Assembly (NCBI GenBank): GCA_944470555.2
Contig: OX104127.1
Span: 160,555,276 to 160,619,275 of the forward strand
Reading direction: 5' to 3'
Origin: Heterobilharzia americana
Taxonomy: Eukaryota > Platyhelminthes > Trematoda > Strigeidida > Schistosomatidae
DNA: 64,000 bases
Part shown: piece by piece, positions 1-8,759 of the stretch
Layout of the letters: each line of letters starts with the position of its first letter
How positions within the stretch are numbered: position 1 is the first letter of the stretch
The notes under the pieces: generated by a model
The model's input: the letters and a program-made list of their open reading frames with translations, nothing else
Databases searched by the model: none
Told to the model about the DNA's origin: nothing
Made by a program: the position numbers and the translations under genes

Positions 1-158
1 CCTCTCTAATTTAAGTTAGATTTTGATTAGGATGAGAATTCCTGACTAGGTAATCAGTGTGAGTACGATCAAGCGGTAGTAATGCGTCATGAATTCACAT
101 GGTATCCGGATAAAACCCACCTTGGTGATTGAAATGAAATAAAATCTAGTCAGCAGTC

Positions 159-232
159 GGACCTTGTAGCTCAGTTGCTAAAGCATTGTACCGGAAGCCC
201 AGTGGTCGCTGATTCGAATCTGTCGACGGTCC
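159..232 (+). repeat. tRNA-like sequence (tRNA pseudogene or SINE head)
   Basis: A 74-nt stretch resembles a tRNA. It has an A-box-like GTAGCTCAGTTG segment and a B-box-like GATTCGAATC segment, and the ends GGACC and GGTCC can pair as an acceptor stem. The anticodon stem pairs poorly and no clear seven-base anticodon loop forms, so a working tRNA gene is unlikely. The sequence fits a tRNA-derived SINE head or a tRNA pseudogene, like the many other tRNA-headed repeats in the window. Confidence 0.5.
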
Positions 233-299
233 AGAATTTCATTGCACCTTTAATCATCACCCAGAATCAGTAACCATAACCATCATTAGTATTATTACT

Positions 300-820
300 T
301 GTATTGGACCGAATTAATTGGTCTCTAACTGGCATATGGGCTCCTGTACAGATGCCTCGGTATTACCTGTGTAGTTCTAGTTATAGTATTGATGAATAGT
401 GGCTAGCAGTAGAATCCAGGGTGTACATTTTGTCCCATTCAGGACTCTTCAGCTGGATGTACCTGCCTCCCAGTGAGTGTTGTTCCCATCGGGGTTCGAA
501 CTCGGGAGCTATCGCTTCAAACGACAGAGCGTTATCCACTACATCCCCGAGCCACGATAGCCACTTCTTGTGCGACGAGTATAGCTTTAGTACTAGTGTT
601 TGTATTAAACTATACTTGTCTCACAAAATGTGGCTATTGTGGCTTCGTGGTCTAGTGGATAACGTTTTGGAGTTTGGGGCGATCACTCCCGAGTCCAAAT
701 CCTGATGGGAACAACATCACTCACTGGGAGTCAGGCATATCTGGCTGACGAGTCCCAAATAGGACGAAATGTCCTTCCTGGATTCCGCCGTTAGCCACGA
801 TCCATCATTACTATAACCAT
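300..820. repeat. Head-to-head pair of Sm-alpha-like hammerhead SINEs
   Basis: Two copies of a tRNA-headed repeat face away from each other, forming a long imperfect palindrome with arms about 378-590 and 610-818. The right arm (+) has the tRNA-like A box near 651 and a hammerhead core: CTGACGAG at 745-752, a GTCC/GGAC stem II, and GAAA at 766-769. Its stem I strands still pair with two wobbles. The left arm (-) has CTGAAGAG (complement of 445-452) but AAAA where the essential GAAA should be, so it is probably inactive. Sequence at 300-376 is the spacer of the left unit. Hammerhead-bearing tRNA-derived Sm-alpha repeats are established in schistosomes; the family name is by similarity of layout and core, recalled rather than searched. 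Confidence 0.8.
738..785 (+). ncRNA. Hammerhead ribozyme core (intact-looking)
   Basis: CTGACGAG, then a four-pair stem II (GTCC/GGAC) closed by a six-base loop, then GAAA. The flanking ATCTGG and CTGGAT strands can form stem I with two G-U pairs. Stem III is very short, as reported for schistosome hammerheads, which often need a dimer to act. All core nucleotides that can be checked are present. Activity is not shown. Confidence 0.65.
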
Positions 821-971
821 TATTATTTTTATTTCAATCTGGCATAATTTTAAGTTGTTTTATTCTACTACGCATAAAATATCAACTTTAATAAATTTCT
901 AAATATGGATAAATCTATCTACATACTTCTTAGATAACTTTGTTTTATTAGAAATGTTTCAAGTTGTTATT

Positions 972-1170
972 CACCATAGACTGACATCAGTTGGAGGAAC
1001 AAAGGGAACTCAGGAGCACTGGACAGCTGTTTCATCCTAGTATGGGACTGACTCCTCAGCAGTGCGCACCCACAACCTCCACCCGTCCAGGATCGAACCC
1101 GCCACCTTCAGGTTCCGTGGCCAGCACGTTACCATTCAGCTAGCCACTGGGTCACAATCCAATGCTCCAT
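972..1170 (-). repeat. tRNA-headed repeat, second hammerhead family, single arm
   Basis: Read on the minus strand: a tRNA-like head (A-box-like GTGGCTAGCTGAATGG, B-box-like GGGTTCGATCC), then a hammerhead-like core with CTGAGGAG (complement of 1052-1059), a three-base insertion in stem II, and GAAA (complement of 1030-1033). It ends in the motif that bounds other members of this family (complement of GACATCAGTTGGAG). Other copies at 5665-5971, 35341-35667, 50466-50960 and 61638-62132 are inverted pairs; here only one arm is clear. Confidence 0.65.
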
Positions 1171-1811
1171 ATTCCCAACTTGTGTTAGCTCACGATATAG
1201 ACCAACAACCGCCACCCAATGTCATCGTTGAGTAACTGTCCTCATGACCATCAGGCTTTGCCCCCACCAGTCTTAGAACTTGGGGAATACCTCTCGAAGT
1301 TAGTCACCAATGAGCACCAGTTCAATTGAAATGATTAGCAAGCTTCCTTCTGTATGATACTCAGAAGGTAAAATCTAATGATTAGATACTTTCAACGAGA
1401 TTACTGTCATATAGAAACAGCTCTGAATGTGAAATAAACAATCCATAATTCTATAACTGTTTCTTCTCTTTTAAATTGTTTGTTCCCTTTTCATTTTACG
1501 GGGTCGATCTTATTAGGAAGTCAAAAATTACAGTAATTTGGATACTACACCTTTTTTTGGAAAGATGTATTTCACCACATAGGTGTATGCACCCTGTATA
1601 CATTAGAATCATATCCCACCTATTCATAATATTCAATTACTTTTGATTGGATGTATGCTGAACAGAGTATTCAATCTAAAGATTTGAGTATACTCTGTTA
1701 AAATAATCACTAATCATCACATTACTGGCAACCTATCACACGTTTTCAAAGGTGACATTTTAACACGCTAAGTCATAATATGTCGTATTTGATCGCTTCA
1801 CAAGTACTCTA

Positions 1812-1812
<1 letters not shown>
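1171..1812. other. No recognisable gene
   Basis: AT-rich intergenic or intronic sequence. 1195-1330 may be old spacer belonging to the neighbouring tRNA-headed repeat. I see no coding exon or element boundary. Confidence 0.4.
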
Positions 1813-1842
<30 letters not shown>

Positions 1843-2655
1843 GTTTGTGCCTTCGGTTCCCAGTGAAACATAAGGCTTCAGTAGCACGTTCCCATTTCCC
1901 TCTTTTCTCCCCTGTCTTCTCTACCACTGTCCACAAGCTTTCATTTTTTCCTCACTTGATCTCCTTCATGTCACTCTCGGACACTCAACTTGTCATTTCC
2001 CATTTCGATTCCACTCAACGGCATGGTATAGTGCGTGATGTCCCTAGTCAGCCTTCTCAGAGTATGTCCAATCCATCTCCACTTTCTTCCTCTGCATATT
2101 TGTTGAGTGACATCTTCTTGGTTGGTCAGTTGGTTCGTTGCCAGCCACTGTGAGTCCCTTGTTGTTTATTCTTATTATTCTGGCCATCTGATCTGATCTG
2201 CAGTATCGAGTGAGCGTATGCGGCAAGTGTTGGTGTATGTCTGTAGTTTGTTTGAAATGTTTTTGGTAACACGCTAAGTCTCTCAATCATCATATAGAAG
2301 CACTTACTTAACTGAATTAGTGTTGAAAATCCACATCTTGTTCACGTTTCATGCTGAGTACAGTGCAGTACATCTCCACACTGATTTCAGGTTAATAAAG
2401 GCCTATCTTGCTGTCTTTCCGATCCTGGCTTTGACGTTCTCATTTAGGCCTGTGCCGCCCGTAGTCGAAACTATCCTGACTAGGTAGGTGAAAGAGTAGT
2501 TGATGGTGATTGTTGGTTGCTGTTGTTGGTTAGGTATCTTCATCATCTCTGTTTTCTCTACGTTCACCTGAAGGTAGTTCCGTCTTCGCTACTTCTCACA
2601 CCAACTTGTTAGTTTTCGTCGGCAAATCTTTGAGTTAGTGCGATAGTATTCTATA
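1813..2655 (-). mobile_element. RTE-like retrotransposon 3' end (element A) with (AAT)n tail
   Basis: On the minus strand this carries the 3' portion of the same element seen in long form at 37944-40490. It has the recurring segment encoding a WIGHTLRR-like stretch and the GTGGCTGGCAACGAACC segment. It ends with the triplet tail (AAT)n (read as ATT at 1813-1842 on +). Frameshifts and stops break the reading frame throughout. It is a dead 5'-truncated copy. Assignment to the RTE clade rests on the reverse transcriptase of the long copy and the short triplet tail. Confidence 0.7.
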
Positions 2656-3263
2656 AGCATCCTTTAAAATAAACGCTATAGGGTTATTTTTCACGACATA
2701 ATAACACTAGTAGGCAATCACACTTGAAATAAGACAATTAAATCAAATCGGAACAAGGAAATGTGGTTCCAAAGTTCATGAAAATTTATCAGAGTTATTG
2801 TTTCGGTTGTGATTCTCGCAGTATTATCTCATCTACATGACTTATCTGGCTAAAAAAGGAAAGAAACAGAATGTAATGTAACACCAAACTTTACTTCACT
2901 CCTTACAAATAACCCAGTATAATGGCCACAAAGCCGGTGGGGATTAAATGTTCAATAATTGATTTCTACCTATTACTGCTCACATTCAATGACAAGATTA
3001 TTTGAGTAATCGTTTGATTTAACGAAACATTTTTGAAAATGGTTGAAATCGCAATTCAAGTACTTTAGTATTTTAAAAGAAGATTCCCACACAAGCACCA
3101 TTTACTGACTGAAAGACTGGCTTTAAAAAAGTATAGAGGTTAGTTAACTGCATTAAAGGCGGATGAAACCTAGGGAAAATGTCTGTAGCGTTTCCTCACA
3201 ATGAACTTTATTCTAAGCCTATTCCAGTTTAAATAATGGATTATTTCAACGAAAATCATCATG
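2656..3263. other. No recognisable gene
   Basis: AT-rich sequence with no supported exon, RNA gene or transposon between the RTE-like fragment and the composite repeat that starts at 3277. Confidence 0.4.
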
Positions 3264-3930
3264 AAACTTGGAAAGTTAGTTGGTTGGAGGCAATTGGCAG
3301 GTATTTCTGCTCGACCTAGGTTTCATGTTTTTCAGCACTCGTCAGGAAGGCGTATCTGCAACCTGGACGGAACTGATGTCCCATCTGAGATTGGAACGCG
3401 CGTCACCCAGTGTTGTAGTCAGCGACCACTGAGCTATTCCAGCCGAGATTGACATCCTGGAGGACTGGCTTACATGTATTGATTGGTCACGGGAGTACAA
3501 ACAACTTCATGTTGTCTAGTCCTAAGTGCAGACTGAATTCTATCGCTCATATTTGCAATCTGGCAACCGAGCTAGGAAGCTCAGCATTGCAGTACGCATT
3601 AGTAGATGTTAGTTGGTTGGCTCAGTGGTAAAGTTGCTGAATACAACACTGGGTGACGTGGGTTCGAATCTCAAACGGGATATCAGTTCCATCGAGGTTG
3701 CAGATAACGCCTTGCTGACGAGTGCCAAAAAAGCAAGAAACCTAGGTCCAGGGCTTCCTGTCGATTGCCAACAACTAACTAACATCTACTAATATGCACC
3801 ACGGTGCTGAGCTTTCTAGCTTGGTTGCCACATTGTAAATATGATCGATAGGATTCGGTCTACACTCAGGACTAGACAACATGAAATTGGTTGCACTCCC
3901 GTGACCAATCAATACATAAACTTGGAAAGT
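3264..3930. mobile_element. Composite inverted hammerhead/tRNA repeat with 13-bp TSD
   Basis: The 13-mer AAACTTGGAAAGT occurs at 3264-3276 and 3918-3930 and bounds a 641-bp unit, as expected of a target-site duplication. Inside, in order: an arm on - (3277-about 3465) with a hammerhead-like core (complement of 3338-3345 and 3321-3324); a spacer on + (about 3468-3612); the same arm on + (about 3613-3777) with a tRNA-like head (TGGCTCAGTGG, GGTTCGAATCTC) and a core (CTGACGAG at 3715-3722, GAAA at 3737-3740); and the spacer again on - (about 3778-3917). Stem II is imperfect in both arms. This is a third hammerhead/tRNA family. The + / - order is not a simple palindrome. Confidence 0.75.
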
Positions 3931-4289
3931 ATTAAGAAAATAATCATTATTGACATGAGAAAACATAGATAAATCTGTATAGCTCTATTATATCTTAATT
4001 TGCTGGAGCTGAGTATTCTACCTTCATAATGTTTAAAGGTTAGATACAATAGCTTTTCGATGTCAACTTAAACGGTCGTCAAAGACTGACACCGCAGTTA
4101 TGTGTACAGAAAGTAAAAAATTAAGGCCTAAAAAAAGGGTGAATTCTGTATACTTTTAGCGTATGTTCCCCCACATTTCTGTATCTAATCAATAGTTACC
4201 GTGATAATAACCATTACTGGTCTATCAAGTGTCACCTAAACTAACCACAACTGAATGAAATAAAATTGTATGAAAGTATAAAATAACTT

Positions 4290-4465
4290 GCCTCCCAGTG
4301 AATAATATTGTTCCCTATAAGACTTGAAACTTAGACTGATCGTTTCAAATGCTAAAACTTTATCCACTAAGCTACTAAGTCACACGATGGAATCTTAGGG
4401 AGGAATAATACTACTCACTGGGAGATAAGTTCCTCCATCTGATGAGTTTCAAATGGGACAAAATA
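4290..4465. repeat. Degraded Sm-alpha-like inverted pair with internal loss
   Basis: The left part (about 4290-4385) is a minus-strand tRNA-like head with the CTCCCAGTGA motif. The right part (about 4386-4465) is a plus-strand piece with the complementary CACTGGGAG motif and a hammerhead-like core. CTGATGAG lies at 4439-4446, but AAAA replaces GAAA, so the ribozyme should be dead. A (TA)n tract follows at about 4466-4485. Confidence 0.6.
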
Positions 4466-4503
4466 CATATATATATATATATATTTATTATAATCAAACT
4501 TAC

Positions 4504-4704
4504 TGTTTCTTGTTCTGTATTCGTTTCTAGTAGCTGATTTACACAATTTTTTAAATGTTCAAATTGTTCACAAGTCTGTTTTGATTCCATGTTTGTTTTA
4601 GTAATTACTTGATCTCTTTCTTGTGAAACTATTTCAAGTTGAGTACGAAGAAGTTCAACTACTTTGGCTAGTTTACACTGTTCATCTATTCGTTCTTTGC
4701 TTAG
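4504..4704 (-). CDS. Coiled-coil protein exon (unidentified gene)
   Basis: A 201-nt open stretch (67 codons) is bounded on the minus strand by an acceptor ending TTATAG (705 side) and a strong donor GTAAGT just after the last codon (ACA). Both boundaries are phase 0. The peptide is charged and heptad-like, rich in Glu, Gln, Lys and Leu (for example KVVELLRTQLEIVSQERDQ), which suggests a coiled coil. Codon use is AT-rich and clean, unlike the broken retroelement frames around it. It joins in phase with the exon ending at 6495, upstream on the same strand. I do not recognise the protein; a centrosomal or cytoskeletal coiled-coil protein is only a guess. Confidence 0.55.
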
Positions 4705-4787
4705 CTATAAATGTTTTCAATAACATAAGATGATGCATTTGAAGGTTGCAAAGTACATGATAAATTTTCATTTAATATACTGGAAAA

Positions 4788-5205
4788 ATATTATTATTTA
4801 TTATTATTATTAGTATTATTTTTCGCTTGGGTTCCTAGTGGAACATAGGGCTTCAGTAGTACGTCTCTATTGCACTCTGTTCTCTACAATCTTTTGGATC
4901 TGGCACCACGACTGTCCATAAGTTTTCATTTCTTCCTCACATGGTCTCCTCCATGCCACCCTCAGCTGGGACACCCTACTCGTCGGTTCCCACCTGAGTC
5001 CCACTCAACGGCGTGAAGCGTGATGTCCCCAGTCGGCCTTCTCAAAGTATACCCAATCCATCTTCATTTTCGTTTGAATATTTGTTAGGTGATAGGTTCT
5101 TGGTTGGTTGCTAGCCCTATGCCCAACCTTCCCTCTTTAGCCGGGCTTAGGACTGGCTAGTAACTAGTGAACTAGTTAACCAGGCGAGGTTACACTGGGA
5201 AAATG
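4788..5205 (-). mobile_element. Internally deleted RTE-like element A (5' end joined to 3' end)
   Basis: Reading the minus strand, about 5205-5130 matches the 5' leader seen at 20395-20460 (shared CCTCGCCT, then CACTAGTTACTAG and a GGGAAGGTTG block). It then passes directly, near 5129, into the 3' part seen at 37950-38280 and ends at the triplet tail 4791-4820. All of the endonuclease and reverse transcriptase coding region is missing. Both element ends are present, so this could have been moved by proteins of a full-length relative. Confidence 0.6.
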
Positions 5206-5399
5206 TATAAAGTTTTATTAAATCAGCACGGAAAAAGAGATAACCATTGTGGAATCACTAAAACCGACTTGGCTTATATTAACGACAATACTAAGGCATC
5301 TCTGTCCAAGGGGCCATAATCCAATAGTGACCGGTCAATTCGCTGTAATAAACGATGAGAAATTAGAAGCTATGATATCAAAACGATACTAGTTGCATA

Positions 5400-5580
5400 A
5401 TGAATGATTATCATCACTCGGTTGCCTGGTAAATAATGCTCTTGGCTTTTGAAACAATAGATCCCGACTTCAAATATCAAGGAGAACGGAATCATTCACT
5501 ATGAAGTAGATACGTCGAGTTGATTAGTCCCAAATAAGGAGAAACCATGTTCTGAATTCCACTGTCAGTTATAATGACTT
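5400..5580 (+). repeat. Degenerate Sm-alpha-like SINE copy
   Basis: A plus-strand tRNA-headed repeat has a degraded hammerhead region: TTGATTAG in place of CTGATGAG, a recognisable GTCCCAAATAAGG stem II, and GAAA. The first core base is changed, so cleavage is not expected. Confidence 0.55.
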
Positions 5581-5664
5581 TAAGGTAAATTATTGTTAAG
5601 GTGATGAGTACATGATAAATTTTCATTCTATCCTTTCAAAAAATATATTAAAGTTTTCAGGTTA

Positions 5665-5971
5665 GTATCCATCATGGATTGACATCAGTTGGAGAAACAT
5701 GGATAAACCTGGGAACATTGGACAGCTTAAAGTTACTCAGTGATGCAATTGGATGGAGATTACGCCATCATGTCAACCGACGGTAGTAGGAAATATGCAT
5801 CACTGGATCCCTACCCAGTGACCCAATGGCAACGTCCTTGCCACGGAAACCGAAGGCCCTGGGTTCGACCCCTGATGGTGTATGGTCATGGGTGCACACT
5901 GCTAAGGAGTCCCATATTAGGAAGAAAGAGCTACCCAGTACTCCAACTGATATCATTCCATGATGAATATT
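5665..5971. repeat. Inverted tRNA-headed repeat, second hammerhead family
   Basis: The ends are inverted copies: ATCATGGATTGACATCAG near 5671 and CTGATATCATTCCATGAT near 5947. The right arm (+) holds the tRNA-like head (B-box-like GGTTCGACCCC near 5863) and a decayed hammerhead (CTGCTAAGGAGTCCCATATTAGG then AAGAAA). The left arm is shortened. An open frame crosses it but is a by-product of the repeat. Confidence 0.6.
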
Positions 5972-6063
5972 AACCTGGAATCCCCACAAACCTCCAAATT
6001 TAATTAATAATGTTTTGTTGAACAATTCGATCCAGTAAAACAACGGAGAATTACAAGTATGTG

Positions 6064-6066
<3 letters not shown>

Positions 6067-6098
<32 letters not shown>
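6067..6098 (+). repeat. (AAT)n microsatellite
   Basis: About ten AAT units, the same triplet that forms the tail of RTE-like copies in this window. It stands directly before the Sm-alpha-like copy at 6115. Confidence 0.8.
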
Positions 6099-6104
6099 TC
6101 AACT

Positions 6105-6302
6105 AATACCCGTTGTACAAGAAGTAGCTATCGTGTCTCCATGGCATAGTGGATAACTCCTTGACATTTGAAGCGATTGGTACGAGGTCCGAGTCCCACT
6201 GGGAACAACATCACTCCGCACTGGGGTGTAAAGTACATCCAGCTGACTAGTGAGTCCCAAATAGAACAAAACGCGTCTTCTGGATTCTTCTGCTAGCCAC
6301 AA
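6105..6302 (+). repeat. Sm-alpha-like SINE with disrupted hammerhead
   Basis: A plus-strand copy has the tRNA-like head (TGGCATAGTGGATAAC) and then CCAGCTGACTAGTGAGTCCC. The CTGATGAG core carries a short insertion, and AAAA replaces GAAA, so the ribozyme should be inactive. Confidence 0.65.
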
Positions 6303-6494
6303 CCAAGTAAATTACCATAATTAATATTAAGGCTATATCGAGGTATCCACATAGGAGCCCATATGTCCATACAGGTAGAACAATTCGTTCGATTCAGTAA
6401 AACAACGAAGAATTACAAGTATATGCATAAATAGTAATTACATTATATATATATTTTTGTTAAGAAATACTCATTGAGTAATATAATGTCTTAC

Positions 6495-6690
6495 TCGAAG
6501 GAATTCTGCTCTGAAACGTTCAACTTGTGATTTTGCATCATTCAATTGTAGATGAAGATTTTCATGACTTGATTTACCTTCAACTAAATTTGTAACTGAT
6601 TCATAGCCTCTTTTTGTACAATAATCTTTCTTTGATAAGCTGTAATCTTGAACAACTTCTTTACCTTCAAAATCTTTACATTCATATACA
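6495..6690 (-). CDS. Coiled-coil protein exon or pseudo-exon, 5' edge uncertain
   Basis: On the minus strand an open frame of about 65 codons ends exactly at a GTAAGA donor (exon end 6495, phase 0). The peptide has a clear coiled-coil tail (for example NLHLQLNDAKSQVERFRAE), and its phase matches the exon at 4504-4704, so the two read as consecutive exons of one gene. The upstream boundary is unclear: the open frame begins just after an in-frame TAA near 6705. A possible acceptor (pyrimidine-rich tract ending TTCAAG near 6714) opens a different frame that stops early. That may mean a frameshift and a pseudogene, or that I have missed the true acceptor. Confidence 0.4.
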
Positions 6691-6904
6691 TATTCTCTAA
6701 CTTACCTTGAAGGTTTATTGGAGAAGAAAATCGGTATCTCTTTTCATCACTAATCATTGAGTCTTATTCAGTACCAGTAGCAAATTAGATATTAAGATGT
6801 TGTTTTCGTTTCTTCAACAATGATTTAGTCATATAGACTACGTATGACTATAAATGAGTTAGAAGAAAACAAGAAATAAAATATTAGACTAGTGGAAGAT
6901 ATGA

Positions 6905-7490
6905 AACGAATGCAGGGTTTTAATTACAGATGTCTTCGTAGCTTTGCTAGTATATAGTGAAATCACCCTGTGAACAACGTTGAGGTTAGATGTAAGACCA
7001 TAGGCAAGACATGAGTTTTTGAATCTTAGTTGACTGAGATGGGTTGGACATGTACTGGACCTATTGAGCCAGCGCTTAAATCAATCTTCCATGTTAGGAG
7101 TAGTTAGATTAGGTTGGTAAAGGGTTTAGGCTGACCAAACTAAGACGTAGCACTAGTCCATGGAGTTTCTAACTGTTGGTCTGAGACGTTTGAGGAGATG
7201 TAGACTGTCCGATGAGAGTTCACGAGACGATAGAAATCAGTGGTTGAGAACTGAATCTTAGTGACATGGTTGCAAATAGGTCATAATGGCGTGGATGTAT
7301 TCACTCCTTAATGTCTTCTAAAGCTTGAACAACATCCACACTATCCACTGACTTCAGACTGTTTATTCTCTGATGTCACTCTTTCCTATCCACTTGTTCT
7401 TTATGTATTACTTCGAAATGTAGCAACTTGAGCCGATGCACTTCTGTGCGAAGTTCTACATTGTTTTTCTTAGTTTGTCATCTACATAAA
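6905..7490 (+). mobile_element. RTE-like element B 3' part (degenerate)
   Basis: Plus-strand remnants correspond to the C-terminal region and 3' tail seen more clearly at 43186-43965: RCLRS-like, the LRWLGHV-like block and the NRSQWR-like block. Many stops and frameshifts are present. It is a dead 5'-truncated copy. Confidence 0.6.
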
Positions 7491-7591
7491 CCAAACGGTA
7501 ATTATGACTTTCTCAAGAGATTTTCACATGATCATAGACCTGGAACAATCAACTCAGCTATTATAAGTGAGGCGCCTTAGGAACATTCCAT

Positions 7592-7593
<2 letters not shown>

Positions 7594-7664
<71 letters not shown>
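7594..7664 (+). repeat. (TA)n microsatellite, 71 bp
   Basis: An uninterrupted alternating TA tract. No function is apparent; such tracts are frequent length polymorphisms. Confidence 0.95.
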
Positions 7665-7666
<2 letters not shown>

Positions 7667-7964
7667 GCCTTAAACGGTGGGTAAATTTACGTCAAGTTTT
7701 GTCAATAGTGAGTTATATTGTTTGATATGTTCGATAATTAGTTCTTAATATTTTCAGAGCCTCATCGAAACAGCTTTAACTGTTACACACATTCCAGATA
7801 ACGCCATTTCTTGACCTAACTAACCATTCTTATCTCTTCCCATACAATCTTATTCCAATTATTACTGGGTATCAGCATTTATTATGGCTTAAAACCCATT
7901 AGGTCAGTTGCTTTAAATGGGCTTTACTCCTAATCAGGCTTTTTGGCCTATCAGTAAGTGTATA

Positions 7965-8260
7965 TATCTCCTGTCAAATAATCCAGATTCATCTGTATCA
8001 TGACATGCTATATTACAAATGGATTGATGTTGTTCCCATCTGGATTCGGACTCAGGAGCGATCTCTTCAAACATCAGAGCGTTATCCACCAGACCACCAA
8101 GCCATGATAGCCACTTCTTGTGCGACGAGTATAGTTTAAGTGTTACTGCTTGTGTTATACCGTCGTTGATTGGACCGAATAGATTGGTCTTTACAGGCAT
8201 AATGGGCTCCTGTGCAGATGCCTCGATATTGCCTGTGTAGTTCTAGTTTGCTCACCTTTA
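7965..8260 (-). repeat. Sm-alpha-like SINE, truncated before the hammerhead
   Basis: On the minus strand: the spacer shared with 300-376 (GGTCCAATCAACGAC type), then CGTCGCACAAGAAGTGGC, then the tRNA-like head (TGGTGGTCTGGTGGATAAC, with a B-box-like segment). The copy ends before the ribozyme core. It shows the natural order of spacer and head in this family and helps to read the inverted pair at 300-820. Confidence 0.7.
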
Positions 8261-8439
8261 GATTACTTTCTTACCTGATACTACGTCAAGTAACACTGTA
8301 TAATACGATAGATGATGGTCTTGGATGTTGTAGAATGGTTACCGGCATAATGGACACCTAACGTCCAAAAGTGTCTCTATCCATCTCCTCACATCATTTT
8401 AAATGTCTGTCTGCAGGCGTATCCATTTGAAAGGTAGTG

Positions 8440-8600
8440 GAGCTATGGCTTATTGGTTCAAGATGATTCAACCAGCAGATCACAGATTCAAACACTGGTC
8501 CACTTACCGAAGTTTAGGGAGTCAGGTTGTATCATTAGCCCTCATACAGTAGGCGTGTGTCTCATTACCTAAGGCGAAAACTTGCTCAAGAGTGCTGAGT
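8440..8600 (+). repeat. tRNA-headed SINE, no hammerhead
   Basis: A plus-strand relative of the copy at 42285-42430: a GAGCTATGGCTTATTGG head, a CAGATTCAAACACTGG B-box-like segment and a body ending near GTGTGTCTCATT. No hammerhead core is seen. Confidence 0.55.
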
Positions 8601-8759
8601 GTAATTCATTCATTCACCGGAAAGGTTAGAGGTACAACAGTGACCCCGTTACCATCCTCCAAACTCATAAGCAATGCAACACAGTAGTTAATAGGCAGTT
8701 TAGCTACAAGTTACTGCTAACAAGGAAGGCTAGAAGGATCCCAAGGCAGGTTCTAGGCA

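Noticed and set aside
159..232. Functional tRNA gene
   Set aside because: Poor anticodon stem and no clear anticodon loop; the window is full of tRNA-derived repeats.
5768..6043. Minus-strand 91-codon frame
   Set aside because: Lies on the inverted tRNA-headed repeat; open by chance.
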